Shown here: piece by piece, positions 31,831 to 40,665 of the stretch
Position numbering within the stretch: position 1 is the first letter of the stretch
How the letters are laid out: each line of letters begins with the position of its first letter
NCBI GenBank assembly: GCA_019359035.1
Contig: JAHHIC010000074.1
Coordinates: 186,001-250,000 of the forward strand
DNA length: 64,000 nucleotides
Direction of reading: 5' to 3'
From: Scytonematopsis contorta HA4267-MV1
GTDB lineage: Bacteria > Cyanobacteriota > Cyanobacteriia > Cyanobacteriales > Nostocaceae
Position numbers and translations under genes: made by a program
Notes under the pieces: generated by a model
Seen by the model: only the letters and a program-made list of their open reading frames with translations
The model's database searches: none
Told to the model about the DNA's origin: nothing

Positions 31831-32928
31831 CTACATTGCGACTTTTTCACCGCTAATTAGATTGGTTTCTGTTTCGATATCTTCTACTTTTCTAAATCCT
31901 CCAGCACGCCAACTATCGGCTATATCTTTAATATAACTAGCAAAAGGAATTGCGACTAATAAACCTAGAATACCTCCCAATTTAGCACCTATTAACAAAG
32001 AGATTACAACCCAAACCGGATTTAAACCTGTTAAGTTACCCAAAATACGTGGTGCAACAAAATTAGAGTTGATTTGGTCAATGCTCACTGCTGCAGCTAG
32101 AACTTCTACCCCTAACCAAAAGTTTTGTAATGCAACCAATAAACAAACAATTGCAATACCAATTCCTGTACCAAAAGGAAAAAGTGCGAAAAATCCAATC
32201 CCTAAACCAAAAAGTAATGCTAAGGGAACTTGCAGGGCTAAAAATGCTAAAGTTAAAGCTACGGCTAATACTGCACTTAATGTTGCCTGACCAATAAAGT
32301 AATTATGAAAATCCTCTCTTAATAATTGCCGTGCTTGCAAACGAATGTGGGATGGTAACCAAATAAATACTCCATCCCAAAGGGGTTCACCATTTAAAAC
32401 TAGATAAATAGTTAAAACTACTGCTAGCAATACATTAAAAACAATATTAATAGTATCAACAGCAAAACCTAGAATTCTTCCGGTGAAGCTTTGCAATTGG
32501 CTAGATATTTTATCTAAAGCTTGAGTAATTAAACCACTCAAATTAATAGGAACTTCTTGTTGGTTCAACACCCAGTCTTGAAAAGTTTGTAACTGTTGCG
32601 TTCCAGAATCAATCCAACTGGGTAAAATATTAGCTAATTCATTTAACTGTTGTATTATTAGGGGAACGAGAGTAACACCTAAACCAGTTAAAATTAGCAC
32701 AGCCATCAGTAAAACCCCCCCAATCGCTAGATTGCGTTTTACTCCTCGGCGTTGAAAAAATTGTATGGGATAGTCCAAAACGAACGCTAGTAAGGCAGCA
32801 GCGACAAAAACACTCACTAAGGGTTGAAAATAATTGAGAACCTGGATTAGTAGCCAACCGTTGAGGATGGCAATGGGAAATGCTAACCCGAAACTTAACC
32901 ATCGCGGTAATTTGTTTGCTGTTTGCAT
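31831..32928 (-). CDS. AI-2E/PerM-family membrane permease
   Basis: 365 residues with about eight transmembrane helices. N-terminal helix pair, then FVLDYPIQFFQRRGVKRNLA, VTLVPLIIQQLNEL, an amphipathic middle region, YFIGQATLSAVLAVALTLAF, GIGFFALFPFGTGIGIAI and the family signature SNFVAPRILGNLTGLNPVWVV. Members export diverse small molecules or act as ion antiporters; AI-2 transport is not implied. Single gene, with a small-membrane-protein gene divergent to it. Confidence 0.88.
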   Translation of the reverse strand: MQTANKLPRWLSFGLAFPIAILNGWLLIQVLNYFQPLVSVFVAAALLAFVLDYPIQFFQRRGVKRNLAIGGVLLMAVLILTGLGVTLVPLIIQQLNELANILPSWIDSGTQQLQTFQDWVLNQQEVPINLSGLITQALDKISSQLQSFTGRILGFAVDTINIVFNVLLAVVLTIYLVLNGEPLWDGVFIWLPSHIRLQARQLLREDFHNYFIGQATLSAVLAVALTLAFLALQVPLALLFGLGIGFFALFPFGTGIGIAIVCLLVALQNFWLGVEVLAAAVSIDQINSNFVAPRILGNLTGLNPVWVVISLLIGAKLGGILGLLVAIPFASYIKDIADSWRAGGFRKVEDIETETNLISGEKVAM

Positions 32929-33105
32929 AATTTTAGTTTCCCAAGTATCTGATGTTGATTTTTGCTGGTTATGAGACTCAATACATAGCCTACCCTAACA
33001 GGCAAATTGAGTCAGGTAATTTTCTATAACTATTGCAAATCGATAGTAGTATTTACTTATGGCCTTATGCTTGTCTAGTCGTATTTTTCAGGAGAGGGAA
33101 ATTTT

Positions 33106-33327
33106 ATGTATATCCTTATGGAGGTGGCGGACAAAGCTACCTATGATAAATATATTCAGTTATCTTTACTCGCTATCAGCATTGGTGGTCTTTTACTCGC
33201 CACCATTCTTGGTGCCATAGCCTGGTATAATTCCAAAAAGCCTGCTGGCTGGGAAAATTCTGAAGTCCCTGGTTGGGTACCCAAAGTCAACTCCGGCAAA
33301 CCCAACGATAAATCTTCTCAAAATTAA
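33106..33327 (+). CDS. Small single-helix membrane protein (possibly Psb35-like)
   Basis: 73 residues. One transmembrane helix (LSLLAISIGGLLLATILGAIAW) precedes YNSKKPAGWENSEVPGWVPK, a Trp/Pro-rich tail. GGAGAGGG lies ten or so bases before the ATG. Size and layout recall the photosystem II accessory protein Psb35, which binds CP47, but I am recalling the family rather than matching it. It lies 23 bases upstream of cbiD on the same strand. Confidence 0.72.
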   Translation: MYILMEVADKATYDKYIQLSLLAISIGGLLLATILGAIAWYNSKKPAGWENSEVPGWVPKVNSGKPNDKSSQN

Positions 33328-33350
33328 ACCTAGTTCTACTTTAAATTACT

Positions 33351-34430
33351 TTGGTTCGTACAGGTTACACACTACCAGTTTTCGCCGTCGCTGCGGCTAA
33401 GGCGGCACTGGTTTATTTACTTAAAAATACTGGCAGTAAGTTGTCGGTAACTATTGATTTGCTACCGGAGATTGCTGAAATCACTATCCAGCAAGTCGCA
33501 AATTTAGATACAAGTTCTGCTCTAGGTGTCACCCTTAGCGACCCTGGAGACAATTTGGATTTAACTCGTAATACCCCGATTTGGGCGTTGGTAAAATTAG
33601 TACAACGTCAAGAAGAAGACTTGGTATTAGAAGGTGGTGAGGGTTTAGGGAAAACTACAACCGGAGATGCGGCAATTTATCAGTATGCTCGGAGAATTTT
33701 CGCAGCTAATTTATCACCATTAATTCCCGAAGATAAAACCGCTGTTGTGCAAATAATTCTTCCCGAAGGTCGTCAGTTAGCGCAGAGGACATCAAATGAA
33801 GCCTTTGGTATTTTAGAAGGATTGGCTTTATTGGGGACGAGTGGGATTTCTAAACCCCTTTCTGCTGCTGACCAATTGGAAGAGTTTCGTGTAAGTTTGC
33901 GCTCTAAGGTGGAAGAATGCCCTAACCTGATTTTTTGTATCGGTAGTAATGGGTATTCTGTAGCGCAACGTTTATCGATACCTGATGCGGCAATTATTAT
34001 GACGGGTAATTGGTTGGGTGCGTTACTGGTTGAAGCGGGGTTATTTAAAGCTGAGTCGGTTTTATTAATTGGTTATCAAGGAAAATTAATTAAGTTGGCT
34101 GGGGGAATTTTTAATACTTCTAGTCATATTGCTGATGGTAAGTTGGAAATTATTAGTGCTGCGGTTGTGCAAGTTGGGGGGGATTTGGAAGCTGTGAAGG
34201 CTGTTTTAAATTCTAAGACTGCGGATGCTGCTTACCTTAAGTTAGTTGAGTTAAATTTGGCTGAGTCTGTTTTTGGATATTTAGCTGAGAAAATTAGCCA
34301 GAAATCTACAGCTTATGTGCAAAAATATGCTGATGCTTCGTTGAAAGTTGGGACAATCCTTTTTGACCGTAAGGGTGAAATTATTTGTCAGGATGTTTGT
34401 GCTGGGGAATTGCTAATGGTTAATGGTTGA
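33351..34430 (+). CDS. cbiD: Cobalt-precorrin-5B C1-methyltransferase
   Basis: Anaerobic-type cobalamin pathway enzyme that methylates C-1 of the corrin ring. Characteristic segments: RTGYTLPVFAVAAAKAAL, LSDPGDNLDLTRN, VLEGGEGLGKTTTGDAA, IGSNGYSVAQRL and MTGNWLGALLVEAG. 359 residues is full length. The frame opens with TTG (33351), immediately before VRTGYTLP; no better start is available. The CbiG/CobJ fusion acting nearby in the pathway is encoded convergently about 2 kb downstream. Confidence 0.92.
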   Translation: MVRTGYTLPVFAVAAAKAALVYLLKNTGSKLSVTIDLLPEIAEITIQQVANLDTSSALGVTLSDPGDNLDLTRNTPIWALVKLVQRQEEDLVLEGGEGLGKTTTGDAAIYQYARRIFAANLSPLIPEDKTAVVQIILPEGRQLAQRTSNEAFGILEGLALLGTSGISKPLSAADQLEEFRVSLRSKVEECPNLIFCIGSNGYSVAQRLSIPDAAIIMTGNWLGALLVEAGLFKAESVLLIGYQGKLIKLAGGIFNTSSHIADGKLEIISAAVVQVGGDLEAVKAVLNSKTADAAYLKLVELNLAESVFGYLAEKISQKSTAYVQKYADASLKVGTILFDRKGEIICQDVCAGELLMVNG

Positions 34431-34749
34431 ATTTCATTAATCAGACTTAGTAAGATTTTTTTGTTTTTCTAGAAGAGACTAGGTAAACGGGGAGTCACCG
34501 TTGGGGGTGGGGTTTGCTTGGTTGGGACTAGTAATACTGTGGGGATAATATTTGCAATAGTGGTCTATATATACCTTTGAAGATTTTTAATCTGCAAATA
34601 CCCAAGATTTGCATAAACCAAAATACCTCCCCCCTATGAAATAACATGAGGGAGAGAGAGGCTGAAACACAAGCAGCAAGACACTTTCACTCCACCAAAT
34701 CATCAAAATTTCCACTACTAACAACACTAACTTTAAGAGGTATCAAATC
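34431..34749. other. Leader region of the amine oxidase gene
   Basis: About 320 bases without a gene. At 34490-34515 is a fragment of the TTGGGGGTGGGGTTT repeat also found at 484-627. A long untranslated leader is likely for the next gene. AGAGG (34736-34740) sits nine bases before its ATG. Confidence 0.5.
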
Positions 34750-36273
34750 ATGGACACCAAATTCATGCTGTCAACTGCTCAACTTGCTAACATCGAAACT
34801 GGTAGAAAAATTACAATTTTGGGTGCGGGAATTGCGGGTTTAGTCGCAGCCTATGAACTAGAGAAACTCGGTCATGAAGTCGAAATCATCGAAGCAAGTC
34901 CTCGCGTTGGTGGTAGAGTTTGGACACATCGGTTTGGTAACCAACCAGATGCACCTTATGCAGAGTTAGGAGCAATGCGGATTCCCAGTTCTCATCAACA
35001 CACTCTACACTACGTTGAAGAAATGGGTTTAAGCGATAGACTTTGCAAATTTGTTACAGTATTTGAAGAAGAAAACGCTTTTATGAATATGGAAGGAAAT
35101 ATCTTCCAGATGAAAGACGCAGCAAAATTCTTCAACACTCGCTACCCAGAAATTTTTACATCTAACTACAGCGAACAAACAAAATTATTTGCAGCTTGGT
35201 TAAAAACCATCGTTAACACCATCTCCCCCGGTAGCTTACGTGAAAGCTTAGACCAAGATTTACGCACTCACTTAATGGATGAGTTGGAAAAATTAGATTT
35301 AACTCCTTATTTTAATGAAGTAGGCGAAACCATTAATTTAAAAGCATTTGTTCAAGATAACCCTGGTTTCCGCGCTCGTTGCTCTAAAGCTTTGGACATG
35401 TTCCTTACCGACATCGTAGTTGAAACCAGCGACGATTTGTTACAAATCAAAGGCGGAACTCAATTATTAATCGACCGCTTGGCACAATCTATCAAAGCTC
35501 CTATCTACACCAATCAACCAGTAACTGCTATCCGCGTCCGCTCTAATTATACCGAAATTGACTACTTAGTAAATGGTGTAAAACAAACCCGTCGTTGCGA
35601 CTACGTTCTCTGTACAATTCCCTTCTCTGTAATGAGAAAAATGGAACTCGAAGGATTTGACCAAAGAAAAATCGATTCCATCAACAACACCGTATATTGC
35701 CCAGCTACAAAAGTAGCTTTCCACACTAAAGAAAACTTCTGGGCTAAACAAGGAATCAGAGGTGGTGCATCTTTTAGCGGTGCTGGTGTTCGTCAAAGTT
35801 ACTACCCCAGCGTTAAATTCAACCCCGAACGCGGTAGTGTTATGTTAGCAAGCTATACAATTGGTGACGACGCTGACCGTTTGGGAAACATGACCGAACA
35901 AGCACGTCACGAGTATGTAAAAGAAGTTGTCAGTAATGTACACCCCGAATTGCAAGAAGCTGGTATGATTCAAGACGTAGCATCAATCGCTTGGGGTAAT
36001 TACGAGTGGAGTGCAGGTGGTTGTACTGTACACTGGGGTGAAGAAAATCATACCATCCAATACTTAGAAGCTGCTAGACCTCAAAATACTTTGTTCTTCG
36101 CTGGTGAACATTGCTCCAAATACCCCGCTTGGTTACAAGGTTCTATCGAGTCCGCTTTGGAAGCTATCTACGATATGGTTTCTCACGAAACTGTGGATAC
36201 TACCGTTACTTACTCCTTTGCAAGAAAGCAAAACGCTAAAATTCAAAACCGCGAACTTGCAATCGCAGCTTAG
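34750..36273 (+). CDS. Flavin-dependent L-amino-acid / monoamine oxidase
   Basis: 507 residues. The N-terminal ITILGAGIAGLVAAYELEK is the Rossmann FAD site, followed by EASPRVGGRVWTHRF and ELGAMRIPSSH (the GxMRxP flavin contact of L-amino-acid oxidases). Near the C-terminus FFAGEHCSKYPAWLQGSIES binds FAD again. No signal peptide. It would oxidise an amino acid or amine to the imine with release of H2O2; the substrate is unknown. Codon choice is unusually rich in C-ending codons compared with neighbours, and it has its own leader and strong terminator, so it may be highly expressed. Confidence 0.85.
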   Translation: MDTKFMLSTAQLANIETGRKITILGAGIAGLVAAYELEKLGHEVEIIEASPRVGGRVWTHRFGNQPDAPYAELGAMRIPSSHQHTLHYVEEMGLSDRLCKFVTVFEEENAFMNMEGNIFQMKDAAKFFNTRYPEIFTSNYSEQTKLFAAWLKTIVNTISPGSLRESLDQDLRTHLMDELEKLDLTPYFNEVGETINLKAFVQDNPGFRARCSKALDMFLTDIVVETSDDLLQIKGGTQLLIDRLAQSIKAPIYTNQPVTAIRVRSNYTEIDYLVNGVKQTRRCDYVLCTIPFSVMRKMELEGFDQRKIDSINNTVYCPATKVAFHTKENFWAKQGIRGGASFSGAGVRQSYYPSVKFNPERGSVMLASYTIGDDADRLGNMTEQARHEYVKEVVSNVHPELQEAGMIQDVASIAWGNYEWSAGGCTVHWGEENHTIQYLEAARPQNTLFFAGEHCSKYPAWLQGSIESALEAIYDMVSHETVDTTVTYSFARKQNAKIQNRELAIAA

Positions 36274-36310
36274 TAAATAATACAGAAATTTTTGATGATG
36301 ATTAATTTTG

Positions 36311-36342
36311 ATGGTATCCAAGGTGTTCTGGATACCATTTTT
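36311..36342 (+). terminator. Rho-independent terminator of the amine oxidase gene
   Basis: ATGGTATCCA pairs with TGGATACCAT around an 8-base loop, followed by a T run; 38 bases after the stop codon. Confidence 0.9.
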
Positions 36343-36492
36343 ATTGGGAGCATCCCAAGTGTGTAAATTTATCATTTTTGTAGTGCGGGCTTCTAGCCTT
36401 CTGCCTTCGTTTATTTGGAAGCCCCTTAACTACCGCGATGAAAGACCCGATTGTGCTGAAATAACTTGATATTTGCTGTATTTTCTCAAATA

Positions 36493-38259
36493 TCAATAAC
36501 TTCTCGGAGTATAGACCCAGGCATTACCATCATTTTTTTGTATAGTTCGGGTTTTGCTAGAACCAACAATAATAACTGTCCGCATATCCGCAAGTTCTGG
36601 GGATAAATCATTTAAAGTAATAACCTGAACAGACTCACCCTTTCTACCAAGATTACGAGCAACCACAACAGGTGTCTCAGCAGCACGATACCGCAATAAA
36701 ATATTTCTCGCTTCCGACAATTGCCAAGTGCGTTCTTTGGAAACTGGATTATAAAAAGCAATTGCAAAATCACCTTGGGCAGCAACAGTAATACGCTGTT
36801 CGATTATTGACCAGGGCTTTAAAATATCCGAAAGCGATATTGTACAGAAATCATGTCCCAAAGGCGCACCAATTCTCGCAGCGGCTGCTTGCATCGCAGA
36901 AATACCTGGTGACACTTTAATTTCTATACCTTGCCATTCTGGTTTAGCTTCTTTCTCGAATGCTTCAAACACCGCTGCAGCCATCGCATAAATTCCGGGG
37001 TCACCAGAGGAAACAACTGCTACAAACCTTCCTTCTGCTGCTAAATCTAATGCCATACTCGCTCTTGCTAGTTCTTCCCGGTTATCTGACTCATGTCGCT
37101 GTTTTCCCTGGACGAAAGAATTAATTAAATTTAGGTAAGTGGAATAACCAACAAAATCAGTAGCGTTGCTCAAAATATCTTTGACTTCAGGGGACATCCA
37201 ATCACTCGTACCCGGGCCTGTTCCGATTATCGCTAGCTTACCTCGTGGTTTACCTGTGCTGTTGATATCAATTGGTAGAGGTGCAATAGCAATAGCACAG
37301 ATAAAATTGGATGATTGTTGTTGCATCACCAAGTTACCACCGGAAGCAGTTAAGGCAATCATCACGGCTGTGTTTGCTGTGTCACTTTGAAATATTAAAG
37401 TTTTAATTTCAGATGGAGTAAAGAAACGAATCGGTACACCCAAAGAATCGGCTATTGTTTGTAAAGCAGGCTCAGCAGCATCATCAGTACTCGCAAAAAC
37501 CCCAGCAACCGAACTGAGAGACAATTCCGCATCCCCTAACATTTTTTCCACTAGTGCGATCGCTTCTTTGCTTCTCTCCAGATTTTCGTCTTTACCTTGC
37601 TTGGTGGATAAAGTTGTAATTCCGATAGCAACGGTTACAGGATGATAAACAAGGTGATTATTTGTAGAAGATATATTTTTTTCTGTAATCTCTATAAGCC
37701 TTTCGTCTGCGGGGTCAATGGGTAAGGAACTATTTTTTAACCAAGGAGCGTTACCTTCTAACTTTACTGTCCCCCCAGCAAGCAAATCAGACATAAAGTT
37801 TTTAGCATATTCTGGCTGAGAAAGAATATAACCATTAGGGGGGTCTTCTAAAGCAACTCCGAAACGTATTTCCCCTGTAGTCGTAATAGCAGCTTTAATA
37901 CCTAATTCATCAGCAATTTGTCGTGCTAAATTATTGACTCCACTCAGCCCCCCTAACAACGGCACTACCGCGCTACCATCTTCTGCAACAGCAAGCACGG
38001 GTGGTTCTTGTCGCTTATTAGCAAGTAAGGGTGCTAGGGTGCGGATAAGTATACCTGTGGCACATATACCAATTATAGGAGTACCGTTAGCGAATAATTC
38101 CCGTAGTGTTGTTCCAAACTCAGTGAATACCACATCTACATTATCTGTGCGACCCGCTAACCCATATAATTGTGCCCCTGGTAGGATACTAATAATTTTG
38201 CGAGCAACAGGGATACTACTATTATTTAATACAACAACAGCAGGGGGAATTTTCGCCAT
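36493..38259 (-). CDS. cobJ: CbiG / precorrin-3B C17-methyltransferase fusion
   Basis: 588 residues with two pathway activities. Residues 1 to about 330 are CbiG-like (YGLAGRTDNVD, GICATGILIRTLAPLL, PLLGGLSGVNNLARQIA), which opens the ring lactone and releases acetaldehyde. From GKLAIIGTGPGTSDWMSPE to the end is the SAM-dependent ring-contracting methyltransferase CobJ/CbiH, with SSGDPGIYAMA, SPGISAMQAAAARIGAPLGHDF and FYNPVSKERTWQL. This fused order is common in cyanobacteria. Convergent with cbiD and the oxidase. Confidence 0.93.
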   Translation of the reverse strand: MAKIPPAVVVLNNSSIPVARKIISILPGAQLYGLAGRTDNVDVVFTEFGTTLRELFANGTPIIGICATGILIRTLAPLLANKRQEPPVLAVAEDGSAVVPLLGGLSGVNNLARQIADELGIKAAITTTGEIRFGVALEDPPNGYILSQPEYAKNFMSDLLAGGTVKLEGNAPWLKNSSLPIDPADERLIEITEKNISSTNNHLVYHPVTVAIGITTLSTKQGKDENLERSKEAIALVEKMLGDAELSLSSVAGVFASTDDAAEPALQTIADSLGVPIRFFTPSEIKTLIFQSDTANTAVMIALTASGGNLVMQQQSSNFICAIAIAPLPIDINSTGKPRGKLAIIGTGPGTSDWMSPEVKDILSNATDFVGYSTYLNLINSFVQGKQRHESDNREELARASMALDLAAEGRFVAVVSSGDPGIYAMAAAVFEAFEKEAKPEWQGIEIKVSPGISAMQAAAARIGAPLGHDFCTISLSDILKPWSIIEQRITVAAQGDFAIAFYNPVSKERTWQLSEARNILLRYRAAETPVVVARNLGRKGESVQVITLNDLSPELADMRTVIIVGSSKTRTIQKNDGNAWVYTPRSY

Positions 38260-38329
38260 AGAGCAAATAGAGGAAGGATACTTTTTTACACTACCTTATT
38301 CAGGGAATAAATGAACGCTTTACATGAAT

Positions 38330-38357
38330 GTAGAGACGTTACATGTAACGTCTCTAC
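38330..38357. repeat. Perfect 28-bp palindrome
   Basis: GTAGAGACGTTACA plus its reverse complement, a second copy of the palindrome at 31792. It lies between the start of cobJ and the 3' end of the next gene, both leftward. Confidence 0.9.
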
Positions 38358-38412
38358 TTGTTGGGATTATTTTTGTTGGAATTATTTAATTAATTCTCTA
38401 CCATTTAGAGTT

Positions 38413-39138
38413 TTAGAGCTTCTCAGCAGCAGATTGCAAAATAGTTTTAAGTTGCTTTCTGACTACTTGTTCAGTTTGAGCAACAGTAGCTCCAGCTTTC
38501 GCAGCTTTTTTATCCGCTTCAGTTTGGTATTGTTGTACAGGAGAAGGTTCCCCGTTAGCGATTTTTGTTTTCGTGGTGTTATATGAAGTCTGTGCAGTTT
38601 CCCAACGTTGCTTAACTTGGGTGTAGCGTTCCCCATGTTGCTCAGTTAGTTTAGTATCCCATTTAGCTAGTACTTCCTTAAGGGAACCACTTTCTTTTTG
38701 AAGATTTGTAAACAATTTTTGTCTTAGAGTATTAAAAGCAGCTAGAAGTAAAGACATAAAACTACGAGGAGCTTTTTGTTGATTCCTTTCTACTGCAACA
38801 AGCGCACCATCTACAGCTTCTAAAATTTGCTGTTCATCGGTAGATTGGCTATTAGCGGTTTGCTGTTTTTTATTACTATCGCTGACTCCCGCAATAGCAC
38901 CTTCCATCGCAGCCATTACTTCATCTTTAGCCTGCTTGCCATTATTTTTAAAGCTCTCAATGACCGCAGTAACAGCATCAGTCGCAATAGAGCGAATTTC
39001 ACCAGAACCATCTTTAATTTCATTTACAGCATCAGTAACTGCGGCTTTAACAATTTCTCGAATTCTTGCAGTTCTGGCGTTACCTTTTTCTTTGACTTGT
39101 TCTAAATCTTGAGCAATACGTTCTTTAACTGTAGACAT
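38413..39138 (-). CDS. Alanine/lysine/glutamine-rich helical protein, unknown
   Basis: 241 residues from ATG 39138, chosen because AGGAGG lies 6-7 bases upstream; an earlier start at 39201 would be unsupported. The chain is predicted nearly all helical, with long amphipathic stretches (VKERIAQDLEQVKEKGNA, AVTDAVNEIKDGSGEIRS, EEQ- and KKAAKAGATVAQ-type runs), resembling LEA, apolipophorin or phasin-like proteins. No signal peptide. It precedes a DUF1232 gene in the opposite reading order, 96 bases away on the same strand. Role unknown; stress or membrane-surface binding is a guess. Confidence 0.7.
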   Translation of the reverse strand: MSTVKERIAQDLEQVKEKGNARTARIREIVKAAVTDAVNEIKDGSGEIRSIATDAVTAVIESFKNNGKQAKDEVMAAMEGAIAGVSDSNKKQQTANSQSTDEQQILEAVDGALVAVERNQQKAPRSFMSLLLAAFNTLRQKLFTNLQKESGSLKEVLAKWDTKLTEQHGERYTQVKQRWETAQTSYNTTKTKIANGEPSPVQQYQTEADKKAAKAGATVAQTEQVVRKQLKTILQSAAEKL

Positions 39139-39234
39139 AATATTCCTCCTAAATACGATAATGGTAGGTGTTTGAGATATACGCAGATAATTTTCAGACA
39201 ATTTAAAGAAATACTATAAACCTAAGTTCTGTAC

Positions 39235-39540
39235 TTAGTTTAAGGTGACAGCATTAACATCAATTACAGTATTTGTGTCAACAGTATCAACTTCAGTATA
39301 ATTGTTTTTTTTGCGGTTTTTCATTTGTTCTAAAACAATTTGTGATACTTCCGTAATCACAAAGCTAGCAATTACACCGTCATCAATCCAACCTAAAACT
39401 GGTATAGCGTCTGGGACTATATCTAACGGGCTAACTAAATAGAATAATGCCGCAATAACTGCAAACCAACGATATTTAGGATTGCGTAAAGCTTTACGAA
39501 TTCCTTCTTGCAAAAACTGTGTAAAAAATTTGTTTCTCAT
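39235..39540 (-). CDS. YkvA/DUF1232 small membrane protein
   Basis: 101 residues with the family hallmark FYLVSPLDIVPDAIPVLGWI-DD and a following hydrophobic helix. Function of the family is unknown. The C-terminal tail is Thr/Val/Asn-rich and soluble. The gene just upstream of the helical protein on the same strand, possibly one transcript. Confidence 0.85.
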   Translation of the reverse strand: MRNKFFTQFLQEGIRKALRNPKYRWFAVIAALFYLVSPLDIVPDAIPVLGWIDDGVIASFVITEVSQIVLEQMKNRKKNNYTEVDTVDTNTVIDVNAVTLN

Positions 39541-39681
39541 TGATAGTTCCTGTACCTCACAAATTTATATTGACAGATTCATCTAGAAAAATCTGGTGTA
39601 GATAACCATCCATCTTGTTGTGAAAATACACCGTCCAATTTTTGTCGTGTTAACCGTAATAATTCTATAATTCCAATTAAG

Positions 39682-40092
39682 TTAGGGATGCCATCCAGCT
39701 TCCATCCATATAGCTCGTGATTCGACGATATTTTCATTATTAAGCCGCAAAGCCATAACAGTTGCTCGACCAGTTGGTGTTAATCCAGCAACGTGTGTTC
39801 CACCATTAACCCAAGCAAAGTGTTCTGTCCAAATTTGGGATTGGGGATTAAATAGAGCCACTAGTTGTCCTGTTTCAGGGTCTGTAGCATGAGTTTTAGC
39901 CCCCTTAAACTCATTACAACGGTAACATGAAGCAGCTAAGTTTTCCCGCTCATCCGTGCCTCCCAAAGTACGGGGAAAAATATGTTCTATAACAGGGGGC
40001 TGTCCTGTAACACGGGAGGAAGTCTTACAATATTCGCAGCGGTAATCTGCTTCGATAATAACTTGTCGGCGCAGTTGTTCTGAAATAGTCAC
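39682..40092 (-). CDS. HNH endonuclease
   Basis: 136 residues. Zinc-binding pairs C-x2-C (CEYCKT) and CYRCN bracket IEHIFPRTLGGTDERENL, which has the catalytic His of a beta-beta-alpha metal finger. WTEHFAWVNGGTHVAGLTP is typical of the cyanobacterial HNH group with this partner. The GTG start overlaps the stop of the upstream gene (GTGA). A longer reading frame to 40155 lies inside that gene and is less likely. Confidence 0.82.
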   Translation of the reverse strand: MTISEQLRRQVIIEADYRCEYCKTSSRVTGQPPVIEHIFPRTLGGTDERENLAASCYRCNEFKGAKTHATDPETGQLVALFNPQSQIWTEHFAWVNGGTHVAGLTPTGRATVMALRLNNENIVESRAIWMEAGWHP

Positions 40093-40514
40093 AGCAAAAC
40101 ATCTAACTCCTTCAAAGAGGGTATCCGATGACCCAGCCACCGTAAAACAGACCAAGCATAAGCTTTACGTAGCATCAGACGGTCTGCAGCTAGTCGTAAG
40201 TCTGTTAATTCTTGTCGTTCCTGTGGAGTCAGGGAATCTTCTTTATTTTTTTCTAAAAGTTCAACATGGCGGTTATGCTGAGTACTTTCAACTTTAGCAT
40301 GAGCCAAAATTAATAGCTCCTGGATACTAAGGGTTGGCATCAGGAGCAACTCAGACTGCATATCCTGTGGAGCATTTTCCGGAGTGGGAGGTAAATTGCT
40401 AACAACACTTTGGGCAGCTAATACTTCCACAGACTGTTGCGTTGCTTCGGCAATACGAGCTAGTTGGCGAAAAACAGGCTCAGGTAGCTCAATCATCACT
40501 CGCTGAGTTGTCAT
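40089..40514 (-). CDS. Ribbon-helix-helix-like partner of the HNH nuclease
   Basis: 141 residues. The N-terminal RVMIELPEPVFRQLARIAEA resembles the start of a ribbon-helix-helix DNA-binding domain. The rest is helical, with LLEKNKEDSLTPQERQELTDLRLAADRLMLRKAYAW-type charge pattern common in cyanobacterial antitoxin-like proteins. It overlaps the HNH gene by 4 bases. The order (DNA-binding protein first, nuclease second) suggests a toxin-antitoxin-like or regulated nuclease pair; that is inference. Confidence 0.7.
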   Translation of the reverse strand: MTTQRVMIELPEPVFRQLARIAEATQQSVEVLAAQSVVSNLPPTPENAPQDMQSELLLMPTLSIQELLILAHAKVESTQHNRHVELLEKNKEDSLTPQERQELTDLRLAADRLMLRKAYAWSVLRWLGHRIPSLKELDVLL

Positions 40515-40665
40515 AATTTTAATCTGCTTGCTCTAGATATTACCAATTCTATCTTCTGCCACTATTCCTTTCACTGAGCCAGTTAAAATTTATAATCCAG
40601 TATCTAAAAATACTCTCTGTGTTGATATTTTATTAGCTTATACACACTGCTATAGTAAATTTATT

